Source of the DNA: Intrasporangiaceae bacterium URHB0013
GTDB taxonomy: Bacteria > Actinomycetota > Actinomycetes > Actinomycetales > Dermatophilaceae
DNA length: 64,000 nt
Direction: 5' to 3'
NCBI GenBank assembly: GCA_000620545.1
Contig: KK211150.1
Coordinates: 124,001-188,000 of the forward strand
Shown here: in pieces, positions 17,358 to 25,243 of the stretch
How the letters are laid out: every line of letters begins with the position of its first letter
Numbering within the stretch: the stretch's first letter is position 1
Notes under the pieces: generated by a model
Told to the model about the DNA's origin: nothing
What the model saw: the letters and a program-made list of their open reading frames with translations, nothing else
Databases searched by the model: none
Program-made: the position numbers and the translations under genes

Positions 17358-18218
17358 TCAGTGCCTCTCCTGGCAGGCCGGACACCAGTAGAGGCGACGA
17401 CCGGCGATGTCTCTCTCCTGAACAGGGTGGGCGCATCGCGGGCACGGCTCCCCAGTGCGCTTGTAGACGAGGAAGCGTCGCTCGAAGGTGTCACCGAGCC
17501 GCTCGCCGGTCAGGCGTGAGGTGATGGCGCGTGCCCGCCCCGACCGTCTGGCGCGGACCGCGTCCTGGACCTGGTCGGGCACCGTGATGATCTGGGAGAA
17601 CGCCCGCCCGAGGGGCATGAGGAGCACGAGGTCGTCCCAGACCTCGCGCCAGACCTGCTCGGACACGTCGAGGCCACGGGTGAGGGGGTCGACGGCCAGA
17701 CGGTGCAGCACCTCACAGCGATAGACGTTGCCCACGCCGGCGACCACCGACTGGTCCATGAGCAGCTCGGCCACCGTCCGCCGGCTCCGGTGGACTCGTT
17801 CCCACGTCGGCCCAGGCCCGTGACCCCGGCGTAGGGGATCCGGACCGAGGGTCGCGACGATCTCTCGTTGCCTCTTCTCGTCGACGAGGGTGCAGATCAT
17901 GGGTCCGCGGAGGTCGGCCCAGTGCTCGGGCCCCACCAGACGCAGGCGGACGGCGCCCACGGGGGCGGGTGGCTCGCCACCACCACGGTGTTTCACGGGA
18001 AACATCCCGATCAGGCCGAGGTGGACGTGCAGGATGGCGTCGCCGATGTCGACGAACAGATGCTTGCCCCACGCCTGGGCGCGGTCGAGAACGCGTCCGT
18101 CCAGGCGCTCGGCGTCGGCCGCGAACCGGCCCTGCGGGCTCGTCGCCTCGACGGCGGATCCACGAAAGGCCCGTTCGAGGCGATCGGCGAGCGCGTGGAT
18201 GGTGTGTCCCTCGGGCAT
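17358..18218 (-). CDS. Fpg/Nei-family DNA glycosylase (endonuclease VIII type)
   Basis: A 286-residue base-excision repair enzyme that removes oxidised bases and cuts at the abasic site. It begins MPEGHTIHALADRL, which gives the catalytic Pro and Glu after Met removal; PEGHT is typical of the Nei branch, while Fpg proteins start PELPE. A helix-two-turn-helix includes DQSVVAGVGNVYRCEVL. A C-terminal zinc finger has two Cys pairs (CPRC and CPAC). The ATG at 18218 is set by this start; the open frame extends farther upstream without meaning. A near-parS sequence, GTTTCACGGGAAAC, lies inside the gene at 17990-18003. Confidence 0.93.
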   Translation of the reverse strand: MPEGHTIHALADRLERAFRGSAVEATSPQGRFAADAERLDGRVLDRAQAWGKHLFVDIGDAILHVHLGLIGMFPVKHRGGGEPPAPVGAVRLRLVGPEHWADLRGPMICTLVDEKRQREIVATLGPDPLRRGHGPGPTWERVHRSRRTVAELLMDQSVVAGVGNVYRCEVLHRLAVDPLTRGLDVSEQVWREVWDDLVLLMPLGRAFSQIITVPDQVQDAVRARRSGRARAITSRLTGERLGDTFERRFLVYKRTGEPCPRCAHPVQERDIAGRRLYWCPACQERH

Positions 18219-18497
18219 CCTCGTCCTTTCCGAGCACCGGCAGCTGTGGAGCCGGTCCTCACGCGCGCTGGCTCGGCCGGCTCGGCAGCGGTCGTCTACA
18301 TCGGTCGCACCGACGCGGCTCGACGGCTCGGCTGCTGCTGGACGTACCCGATCCGCCGAGGCGCTGTGGCCGCAACGCGCCGGGCCGAGGCGTCGCGGCC
18401 GGTGCACCCGAGATGTTCGGGTTACCGTGGTGCCGCAGAGCGACAGCAGAGCAGGTGCGCTGAACGGCTGGCGAACCACACCGGACCCAGGGAACGC

Positions 18498-19937
18498 ATG
18501 AGCAACACTACCGACGTGGCGGCCGAACGAGCCACGGGCCACGGGCCGTCGCCGACCCCTCGCCGTCCCACGCCCGAGTGGCTCGTGGTGCTCGGCGCCA
18601 TGGGGCTGGCGCTCGTCGTGACGGGGGCGCTGCTGCAGGTGGCCCATCCATTCATCCGGCACGACGACTGGCTTTTCACCCTCGGGCCCGGCGAGCCCGG
18701 GTCGTCCGGGCATTTCAGCCGCAACCTCTACGAGGGACGCTGGCTCAACACCGTCTACTGGTACGTCATCGGGCAGCGGACCTCCATCGTCGTGGCCTCC
18801 GCGATCTTCGTCGCGTCCTACTCGGCCTTCGTGTGGGGGTTCGTGCGCGCCCTTGCTCCGCCGAACAGGCTCTCGACGTTCGTCCTGACCCTCGCCGTGT
18901 TCGTGTCCGCCGTCTGGGTCCGTCTCGTCTACTGGCCCGGCACCCTCTCGGCGTCGATGGTCGTCGCCGCCACGGCCGTCTGGTCCCTGCCGTGGGCGCG
19001 GAGGCGACGGCGCACGCTCGCGGCGTGGTTGCTCGTGTTCGTCGTCCTGTCGATCCTGTCCTACCCGCCAGTAGCCGGCCTCGTCTTCCTGACCTTCGTC
19101 GTGACGGAGCTCGGCGAGTCGTTCCGGCGGTTGCTGGTCGGCGCTGCCGGCTTCGTCGCCGCCTACGGGGTCGGGGTCCTCACCGTCTACGCGTTCAACT
19201 GGCTGGCCTTCGGCACCTTCGGTCTGACCATCTCGGCCTGGCGCCGCCCGAACCCGCTCGAGAGCCTGGACGACCTCGCCTCCAACCTCTCGCGCTACGG
19301 CACCCAGTTCGCGTCGCTGGCCGCGCTGCTCGGCTGGGCCGGCGTGGTGGCCGTCGCCAGCCTCGTCTGGGCGCTCGTCGACTCCTCGACGAGGCGCTCG
19401 GCCGTCGTCGTCCTCGGCGCAGTGGTCGTCGTGGTGGGGCTCGAGGCCGGCCTCACGGTGTACTCCGGCGTCGTGACCGGCACCAGGGCTTCCCTCTGGG
19501 CCTGGCCTGCGGTGTGTCTGCCAGCAGCCTTGCTGCTCAGGGGAATTCGGGCATCACGAGTCGCCGGTGTCGTGGCGCTCGCGCTCATCGCCCTGGTCGG
19601 CGTCCTGTCCTGGCGCGTCGACCTCGGTGATCACCGCGCGACGCGTGGCCAGTACGACGTCATCGTCAGCGAGACGGCGGCCGCCGTGCAGGAGCATCCG
19701 GGAGATGCCGTCGTCATGTGGATGGAGCCGCGCTGGAAGGCGACCGCGCAGGGCAACATGACGGCGGTCACGGTGCGTTCGATGGTCTACGACCAGCTGG
19801 GCATCTCCCCGAGATGGTGTGCGCGCGCCACGTGCCCCGAGATCGCGCGGGCGGTCCAACGCGACCCCAGCGCCGACGTCCTGCGGGTCGACGGACTCAC
19901 GGTGGTGCGCATTCCGCGTCCGCCGGCCTGGCTCTGA
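18498..19937 (+). CDS. Polytopic membrane protein, possible GT-C-type glycosyltransferase
   Basis: A 479-residue protein with about ten hydrophobic helices. After a Pro-rich cytoplasmic N-terminus and the first helix (WLVVLGAMGLALVVTGALL), the first external loop has an RHDDW motif near residue 55, similar to the acidic pair of GT-C lipid-linked sugar transferases. The C-terminal soluble part (about 385-479) carries a Cys pair in RWCARATCPE. No close family is recognised; the function as a sugar transferase is an inference from topology and the DD pair. It is flanked upstream by the divergent nei gene (279-base gap without another gene) and converges on parB. Confidence 0.7.
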   Translation: MSNTTDVAAERATGHGPSPTPRRPTPEWLVVLGAMGLALVVTGALLQVAHPFIRHDDWLFTLGPGEPGSSGHFSRNLYEGRWLNTVYWYVIGQRTSIVVASAIFVASYSAFVWGFVRALAPPNRLSTFVLTLAVFVSAVWVRLVYWPGTLSASMVVAATAVWSLPWARRRRRTLAAWLLVFVVLSILSYPPVAGLVFLTFVVTELGESFRRLLVGAAGFVAAYGVGVLTVYAFNWLAFGTFGLTISAWRRPNPLESLDDLASNLSRYGTQFASLAALLGWAGVVAVASLVWALVDSSTRRSAVVVLGAVVVVVGLEAGLTVYSGVVTGTRASLWAWPAVCLPAALLLRGIRASRVAGVVALALIALVGVLSWRVDLGDHRATRGQYDVIVSETAAAVQEHPGDAVVMWMEPRWKATAQGNMTAVTVRSMVYDQLGISPRWCARATCPEIARAVQRDPSADVLRVDGLTVVRIPRPPAWL

Positions 19938-19961
19938 GGTCGACGTCCTCCGACACACCCG

Positions 19962-19983
19962 GCGGACGGGTCATCCCGTCCGC
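19962..19983. terminator. Hairpin between convergent genes
   Basis: A 9-base-pair GC-rich stem (19962-19970 with 19975-19983) and a TCAT loop separate the membrane-protein gene from parB. No T-run is visible, so this is a weaker call than the other terminators. Confidence 0.55.
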
Positions 19984-19990
19984 GTCCGCG

Positions 19991-21103
19991 TCAGTTCTGG
20001 GACGGGGAGGACATGCCCATGAGGCCCAGGATCCGGCGCAGGTCCTCCACCGAGGCGAACTCGACGGTGATCTTCCCCTTGCGCTGGCCCAGGGCGATGG
20101 CGACGCGGGTCTCGAGGTGGTCCGACAACCCGGACGTGAAGTCGTCCAGCTGCGGGTGACGGCTCCCGGCGCGCGGACGCCGGGGCTTGGGTGCGTCGTT
20201 ACCCTCGCCGAGCGCGACGAGCTCTTCGACGTTGCGCACCGACAGGCCCTCGGCGACGATGCGCTGGGCCATGCGCTCCATGGCAGCCCCGTCCGCCATG
20301 CCGAGGAGTGCGCGCGCGTGCCCGGCGCTCAGCACGCCCGCTGCGACGCGTCGCTGCACGAGCGGCGGGAGCTTGAGCAGCCGCAGCGTGTTGGAGATCT
20401 GCGGACGGGAGCGGCCGATGCGAGTGGCGAGCTGCTCGTGCGAGCAGCCGAAGTCGTCGAGCAGCTGCTGGTAGGCCGCCGCCTCCTCCAGCGGGTTGAG
20501 CTGGCTGCGGTGCAGGTTCTCGAGCAGCGCATCGCGCAGCAGGTCGTCGTCGCTCGTGTCCTTGATGATGGCCGGAATGACACCGAGGTCCGCGGCCTGG
20601 GAGGCGCGCCACCGACGCTCGCCCATGATGAGCTCGAAGGTCTTCCCCTCGGCCTCGGCGAGCTGGTCAGTGGGGATGCGACGCACGACGATGGGCTGCA
20701 AGACCCCGATCTCGCGGATGGAGTGGACGAGCTCGCCCATGTGGTCCTCGTCGAAGACCGTGCGTGGCTGCTTCGGGTTCGGGCGGATCGAGTCGATGTC
20801 GAGCTCGGCGAACTCGGCACCCGGCACGGCGGCGAGACCGGTGCTCGTGCCGGCGACAGGGGAGGCAGACGCGGACACTGCCTCGGAGGCGGCCGGTTCG
20901 GCAGACGGCACGTGGGTAGGCGGCTGGAGCGGGGCGCCCTCAGCGTCGGCTTCGGTCACCCCGTTCGTCGGCTCCGTCGGGACGGGTTCGGCGTGCTTCT
21001 GCTCGGTGAAGAAGACATCGACCGGCCGACCAGCGCCTCCGCTCGGTGCGCTCGGGATCAGTGCCCCGAGGCCTCGACCCAGTGCTCGACGCTTCTCCGC
21101 CAT
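19991..21103 (-). CDS. parB: Chromosome-partitioning protein ParB
   Basis: A 370-residue DNA-binding CTPase clamp that loads at parS and spreads on nearby DNA. It starts MAEKRRALGRGLGALIPS, the classic ParB N-terminus that meets ParA, and so the ATG at 21103 is chosen over 21136. The CTP-binding domain contains QPRTVFDE and GERRWRAS near residue 190. The parS-reading helix-turn-helix (IGRSRPQISNTLRLLKLP) is near residue 240, and a C-terminal dimer region includes ITVEFASVEDLRRILGLM. An Ala/Pro/Glu-rich linker of about 110 residues between the first motif and the CTP domain is longer than usual. It sits next to several parS sites. Confidence 0.97.
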   Translation of the reverse strand: MAEKRRALGRGLGALIPSAPSGGAGRPVDVFFTEQKHAEPVPTEPTNGVTEADAEGAPLQPPTHVPSAEPAASEAVSASASPVAGTSTGLAAVPGAEFAELDIDSIRPNPKQPRTVFDEDHMGELVHSIREIGVLQPIVVRRIPTDQLAEAEGKTFELIMGERRWRASQAADLGVIPAIIKDTSDDDLLRDALLENLHRSQLNPLEEAAAYQQLLDDFGCSHEQLATRIGRSRPQISNTLRLLKLPPLVQRRVAAGVLSAGHARALLGMADGAAMERMAQRIVAEGLSVRNVEELVALGEGNDAPKPRRPRAGSRHPQLDDFTSGLSDHLETRVAIALGQRKGKITVEFASVEDLRRILGLMGMSSPSQN

Positions 21104-21213
21104 TCGCCAACCCTTCGACATGTCCGACGCGGCCATCGCGCCGTCGGTCAGTCTAGGTGGTCAGGTGCAGTCCCCCGCGTACCGACGCCGGGTCGCCTAC
21201 ACGCGCCCGGTCC

Positions 21214-21227
21214 GTTTCACGTGAAAC
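21214..21227. promoter_or_regulatory. parS site (perfect)
   Basis: GTTTCACGTGAAAC matches the bacterial parS palindrome. It is one of four sites between parB and parA. Confidence 0.92.
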
Positions 21228-21254
21228 AGGAAGCGCAATCATGGGTTGGGCGGC

Positions 21255-21268
21255 GTTCCACGTGAAAC
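21255..21268. promoter_or_regulatory. parS site (one mismatch)
   Basis: GTTCCACGTGAAAC differs from the perfect palindrome by one base in the left arm. Confidence 0.8.
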
Positions 21269-21401
21269 GGACGCCCGTGCTGTTAGCCGCACGGCGCGCG
21301 GACCGACGCGCACACCTCCGCGGAGGTGAGGCCTCCCCCTTCGATGTCATCCGACGGAGCCGACGCCGCGCTCTGTGCTCAGCCAGCCTGCGCCACGGCC
21401 T

Positions 21402-21415
21402 GTTTCACGTGAAAC
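21402..21415. promoter_or_regulatory. parS site (perfect)
   Basis: GTTTCACGTGAAAC, a perfect match, in the parB-parA gap. Confidence 0.92.
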
Positions 21416-21495
21416 GGACCCGACCGTGGGAGTCGATCAACCGAAGCCGTCGAGAGAACTGGCTCTGACCACCATCTTCGGGCCTGACGGGGCCC

Positions 21496-21509
21496 GTTCC
21501 ACGTGAAAC
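21496..21509. promoter_or_regulatory. parS site (one mismatch)
   Basis: GTTCCACGTGAAAC abuts the parA terminator stem on its right side. Confidence 0.8.
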
Positions 21510-21539
21510 GGGACCGCCACCCCGAGGGGTGGCGGTCCC
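21510..21539 (-). terminator. Intrinsic terminator of parA
   Basis: GGGACCGCCACCCC and GGGGTGGCGGTCCC form a long perfect inverted repeat (21510-21523 with 21526-21539); the real loop is probably GAGG with a 12-pair stem. It lies 20 bases past the parA stop. Confidence 0.8.
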
Positions 21540-21560
21540 GCAGGCGCTCGATCGGGTTGG

Positions 21561-23438
21561 TCAGGTGCGACCGGCCGCCCCGCGGTCGGCCATCTCACCG
21601 GCTGCCTCGAGGTAGGCCAGGGCGCCGCTGCTTGATGGGTCGTACGTCATGACGGTCTCGCCGAAGCTCGGTGCCTCCGACACGCGCACAGAACGCGGCA
21701 CGGTGGTGCGCAGCACCTCCTTCGGGAAGTGTTCGCGCACCTCGTCAGCGACCTGGGCGGACAGCCGGGTTCGTGCGTCGTACATCGTCAGCAGGATCGT
21801 CGAGACGTGCAGTGTCGGGTTGAGGTGGCGCTTGACGAGGTCGATGTTCTTGAGCAGTTGCGAGAGACCCTCGAGGGCGTAGTACTCACACTGGATCGGG
21901 ATGAACACCTCACTGGCCGCAACCATCGCGTTCACGGTGAGCAGTCCGAGGCTGGGCGGGCAGTCGATGAGGATGTAGTCGAACTCGTGGCCCGCCTCCA
22001 CCGCCCCGGCAATCGCCTTCTGCAGGCGCGACTCTCGGGCGACGAGCGAGACCAGCTCGATCTCGGCACCGGCGAGGTCGATCGTCGCGGGCGCGCAGTA
22101 GAGGTTGTCGACCGTGGTGCACCGCTGGACCACGTCGAGCAGGGGGGTGCTGTCGACGAGGACGTCGTAGATGGACGGCACTTCGGCATGGTGGTCGATC
22201 CCGAGGGCAGTGCTGGCATTTCCCTGGGGGTCGAGGTCGATGACGAGCGTCCTGAGCCCGGACTGCGCCAGGGCGGCGGCGACGTTGACCGTCGTGGTCG
22301 TCTTGCCGACCCCACCCTTCTGGTTCGCCACGGTGAGGACCCGGGCCGCGACCGGCTTCGGGAACGGACGGCCTGTCAGGTGGATCCGTCTGCGTGCGTT
22401 CTCGGCGAGCTCCATCGCGAGGGGCGTGTCCGTGCCGGCGATCGGGATGGCGGCTGCAAGGGCTTCACGATCCGCACGGTCGGCAGCGAGCTGCGAGGTC
22501 CGCTCCGCTTCGTCCACAGCGTTGTCCCCAGCCTCCTTCGTCGCCGTTTCCAGTTCAACAGGCGGCATTTCATGACCGTCATCCACCGCGTTGTCCACAG
22601 GCGCGGAGTCGGCTCCCTGCCCGTCCCCGGTGCCCTCCTCGACGCGCCCGGGCGCCGTGCCAGCAACCTCGACCGGCGCCGCCTTCTCGGTCCGCGGTGC
22701 CATGTCGTACGCCCGCGGAGCGTTCACGGGTTCGGCGTCGGCCGGCCCGTCACCGGGTGCCGCCGCCTGGGGGGCCGAGGCGTCGTCGCGCGACGCGTCG
22801 AGCTCCGAAGGCGGCTCGTCCGCCACGGGCGCTGCGTTCGCCGGGAAGGCCTCGTGCGCCGACTCGATGGGGTCAGGCTGCGCGCCGGGCGCCTCGGACG
22901 CGTCGAGCTCCCCAGGCCGCTCCTGCGCCACCGGCGCTGTGTTCGCCGGGAAGGCCTCGTGCGCCGACTCGATGGGGTCAGGCTGCGCGCCGGGCGCCTC
23001 GGAGACGGGAACCTCACCGACCGACGCCCCGCCGACTGCACCCTCGCTCACCTGGGGCTCGCCCACCGGAACCGCACCCTGCGAAGCGGCCGGAGTGCCC
23101 GGAGCGCTGGTCTCCACGGGTTCACCGCCCGTCATCGCGTCATGGCGGCCTTGCGAAGAGCCGGAGCCTCCGTGACCGGACGGGTCGTCGCCCAGGTCAC
23201 CAGTGTTGGCGGACCCCACCGACGACGGCCCGACGTCGCCGCTCGTCGCTGCGTGGACGGCCTTCGGAACCGACGCCTCCGCCGCGCTCTCGCTGATGGC
23301 GTCACGCTCGGAAGCGTCGTGGGTCGGATCGATCGTTTCACGTGAAACGCCCAACATGCGCGCCAGCCACCCGAGACGTCGGTGCTCCGGGCCCGGCTCG
23401 GGTTCGCTCGGCCAGCCCAGGTTGGTCGACATCGTCAC
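21561..23438 (-). CDS. parA: Chromosome-partitioning ATPase ParA with long disordered N-terminal extension
   Basis: The protein has 625 residues, about twice the usual ParA length. The C-terminal 270 residues are a normal ParA/Soj ATPase: ANQKGGVGKTTTTVNVAAAL (deviant Walker A), LVIDLDPQGNAST, LIDCPPSLGLLTVNAM and VRVSEAPSFGETV. The first 340 residues are Ala/Pro/Glu/Ser-rich low complexity, include a short segment LGWLARMLGVSRETIDP encoded across a parS site, and carry a 105-base tandem duplication. The GTG at 23438 is chosen because GGAGG lies 10 bases away; an ATG at 23432 is the alternative. The extension may act as a flexible tether or a partner-binding tail, but no function is established from sequence. 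Confidence 0.93.
   Translation of the reverse strand: MTMSTNLGWPSEPEPGPEHRRLGWLARMLGVSRETIDPTHDASERDAISESAAEASVPKAVHAATSGDVGPSSVGSANTGDLGDDPSGHGGSGSSQGRHDAMTGGEPVETSAPGTPAASQGAVPVGEPQVSEGAVGGASVGEVPVSEAPGAQPDPIESAHEAFPANTAPVAQERPGELDASEAPGAQPDPIESAHEAFPANAAPVADEPPSELDASRDDASAPQAAAPGDGPADAEPVNAPRAYDMAPRTEKAAPVEVAGTAPGRVEEGTGDGQGADSAPVDNAVDDGHEMPPVELETATKEAGDNAVDEAERTSQLAADRADREALAAAIPIAGTDTPLAMELAENARRRIHLTGRPFPKPVAARVLTVANQKGGVGKTTTTVNVAAALAQSGLRTLVIDLDPQGNASTALGIDHHAEVPSIYDVLVDSTPLLDVVQRCTTVDNLYCAPATIDLAGAEIELVSLVARESRLQKAIAGAVEAGHEFDYILIDCPPSLGLLTVNAMVAASEVFIPIQCEYYALEGLSQLLKNIDLVKRHLNPTLHVSTILLTMYDARTRLSAQVADEVREHFPKEVLRTTVPRSVRVSEAPSFGETVMTYDPSSSGALAYLEAAGEMADRGAAGRT
22792..23001. repeat. 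105-base tandem duplication inside parA
   Basis: Two adjacent units, 22792-22896 and 22897-23001, are nearly identical; a core of about 63 bases starting at 22836 and 22941 matches exactly. In protein each unit is 35 residues with the pattern S/D-ELDAS...EAPGAQPDPIESAHEAFPAN. The reading frame is kept. Confidence 0.85.
23335..23348. promoter_or_regulatory. parS site (perfect) inside parA
   Basis: GTTTCACGTGAAAC within the 5' part of the parA coding sequence, coding VSRET. The frame tolerates the palindrome. Confidence 0.9.
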
Positions 23439-23517
23439 AGGGAGAGCACCTCCGGGGTTGCGGGTCGGTTTGCGCGGCGATCCGCGCGGGCCGGCCGACG
23501 AAATGGTCTGGGCATGA

Positions 23518-24309
23518 TCATGGCTGATGGCGCGGACGCTGGCCCGCTTCCGGGCCGGAGCGTCGCGAACCACGAGGGCGATCAGCCCGGCGACGAGCCG
23601 ATCCGGCGCTGGACGGTTGCCGGGAGCGGAAGAGCCGACGGTCCACGACATCACCGATGGTGGCTCGGAGCACGAGCGTGGGCTCACCCAGAAGGGCGGC
23701 GCCACACTCGTGCATCTCGGCGTCGACGACACCGAGACGGGTCAGGGCCACCCTGCTCTCGGCGAGCTCCTCTGCGGCGCGGCTCCCCTTCAGGGCGAGC
23801 AGGCTGCCTCCCGCGTCCAGCAGCGGCAGGGTCCATTCCGCCAGCTGCACGATCCGCGACACCGCTCGGGCCGTGACCCATGGGGCGTGGAGTCGATCCC
23901 ACATGGTCTCGGCCCGCGCGGTGTGGACCGTGACGTTCGTCAGACCCAGCTGGGCAACCGTGCCCGAGAGCCAGCCGGTGCGCCTTGCGAGCGGCTCGAC
24001 GAGGTGCAGGTCCAGGTCGGGACGGGCGATGGCCAGAGCAAGACCGGGCAGGCCGGCACCCGAGCCGACGTCGATGACCTGCTGCCTCGCAGCCGTTCGG
24101 GGAATCGCCTCATGGACCACGGCGCAGTTGAGCACGTGCCGATCCCAGAGGCGGGGCGCCTCACGAGGTCCGATGAGGCCGTGGCTGATCCCGGTGTCGG
24201 CCAGGATCGCCACGAAACGCTCCGCCAGCCCTACCCGATCACCGAAGACGACGGCAGCTGCCGCCGGCGTCGCGGGCGGCTCGGCGGGGCCGAGAGCACC
24301 GTGGGTCAC
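23518..24309 (-). CDS. rsmG: 16S rRNA (guanine-N7)-methyltransferase RsmG
   Basis: A 263-residue S-adenosylmethionine enzyme that methylates G527 of 16S rRNA. The SAM site is VIDVGSGAGLPGLALA near residue 78, and the family segment LWDRHVLNCAVV is near 53. The acceptor-side ARAVSRIVQLAEW and LALKGSRAAEEL follow. The last 40 residues are a basic tail (RRRADRPRGSRRSG) longer than in most homologues. Its place between parA and jag is the conserved one. Loss of rsmG in other bacteria gives low-level streptomycin resistance; here the gene looks intact. Confidence 0.95.
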   Translation of the reverse strand: MTHGALGPAEPPATPAAAAVVFGDRVGLAERFVAILADTGISHGLIGPREAPRLWDRHVLNCAVVHEAIPRTAARQQVIDVGSGAGLPGLALAIARPDLDLHLVEPLARRTGWLSGTVAQLGLTNVTVHTARAETMWDRLHAPWVTARAVSRIVQLAEWTLPLLDAGGSLLALKGSRAAEELAESRVALTRLGVVDAEMHECGAALLGEPTLVLRATIGDVVDRRLFRSRQPSSAGSARRRADRPRGSRRSGPEAGQRPRHQP

Positions 24310-24358
24310 GCGCTCTCACTCCTCGGTCGGTGCCGTGTGGGCAGTGGGGCCCGGCCTC

Positions 24359-24372
24359 GTTTCACGTGAAAC
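24359..24372. promoter_or_regulatory. parS site (perfect) between jag and rsmG
   Basis: GTTTCACGTGAAAC in the 72-base gap between the jag stop and the rsmG start. Confidence 0.9.
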
Positions 24373-24381
24373 GAGCAGTGG

Positions 24382-25146
24382 TCAGGCAGGCAGGATGACG
24401 ATGTGTCGATGCGGGTCGACACCTTCGGACTCCGACACGAGACCGGCGGCCGAGACCTCGTCGTGAACGACCTTGCGCTCGAAGGCCGTCATCGGCTCAA
24501 GCGAGCGCTTCGTCCCCGACTCCTGCACCTCGGCGATGGCCACCTTCGCGAGCTCGACGAGAGCCGAACGTCGCTGGGCCCGGTGACCGGCGATGTCGAG
24601 CATCAGACGGCTTCGCTCACCGGTCTCCACCTGGACGGCCAGGCGGGTCAGCTCCTGGAGCGCCTCGAGGACCTTGCCGTCGGTGCCGACGAGGCGGCGC
24701 GGCACGCGGCCCTCGTCGGAGTCGACGATGGCGATCGCGGCGCGGTCACCATCGACGTCGACGTCCAGGTCGCCGTCGAGATCGGCGATGTCGAGAAGGG
24801 TCTCCAGGAAGTCCGCTGCCACCTCACCCTCGCGCTCGAGCTGACGGACCCGGGTCTTCTTCTCGCCCTTCTCGGCGTGCTCAGCCAGGTCGTCGTGGTC
24901 GTCGTGGTCGTCGCTGTCGTCGCGGACGTCGCGGTCGTCGTCCTCGTCGCCCGCCACTGCCTGCTCCGCACCCGAAGCCTCGTCGGAGACGCGACTCGCG
25001 GAGCCATTGCCCTCGGGGGTCTCAGGAGCCTCGGTGACGTCACCGACCTCCCCCTGGTCGACGACCTCGCTGGTCTCGGCTCCAGTGCCCGGGTCGGTGG
25101 TGGCGTCGATCGACGTCTCGACGTCAGGGGCGTGCGTGTCGCTCAT
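24382..25146 (-). CDS. jag: Jag/KhpB family RNA-binding protein
   Basis: The protein has 254 residues. The N-terminal 100 residues are very acidic, including a DDSDDHDDHDDL run, and replace the usual Jag-N domain. A KH domain (about 130-185, with AIVDSDEGRVPRRLVGTDGKVLEALQ cut to its GxxG-like VGTDGKV core) and an R3H domain (about 190-250, with AHRAQRRS and EPMTAFERKVVHDEV) follow. The R3H arginine-histidine pair appears as HRHIVI near the end. ATG at 25146 has AAGGAG 6 bases upstream, so the longer start at 25185 is rejected. It lies in the conserved yidC-jag order; the protein probably binds small RNAs or mRNA. Confidence 0.9.
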   Translation of the reverse strand: MSDTHAPDVETSIDATTDPGTGAETSEVVDQGEVGDVTEAPETPEGNGSASRVSDEASGAEQAVAGDEDDDRDVRDDSDDHDDHDDLAEHAEKGEKKTRVRQLEREGEVAADFLETLLDIADLDGDLDVDVDGDRAAIAIVDSDEGRVPRRLVGTDGKVLEALQELTRLAVQVETGERSRLMLDIAGHRAQRRSALVELAKVAIAEVQESGTKRSLEPMTAFERKVVHDEVSAAGLVSESEGVDPHRHIVILPA

Positions 25147-25176
25147 GGATACTCCTTCGTTCGCGAGGGCTTCCTC

Positions 25177-25240
25177 TGTGGACAACCGGCGTTTCCGCAG
25201 GTCAGAGGCCCCAAGGCAATGTGGACAAGTCTGTGGACGA
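25177..25240. promoter_or_regulatory. Three DnaA boxes between jag and yidC
   Basis: TGTGGACAA occurs at 25177-25185 and 25220-25228, and TGTGGACGA at 25232-25240. All three point the same way. They sit in a 97-base gap. Confidence 0.75.
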
Positions 25241-25243
25241 ACC

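Larger units (their letters stand above)
21104..21560. promoter_or_regulatory. parB-parA intergenic region with parS cluster
   Basis: This 457-base gap contains no gene. It holds four ParB-binding palindromes, listed separately, plus a terminator for parA. Promoters for parB should lie here on the minus strand but no clear -35/-10 pair is visible. Confidence 0.85.
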
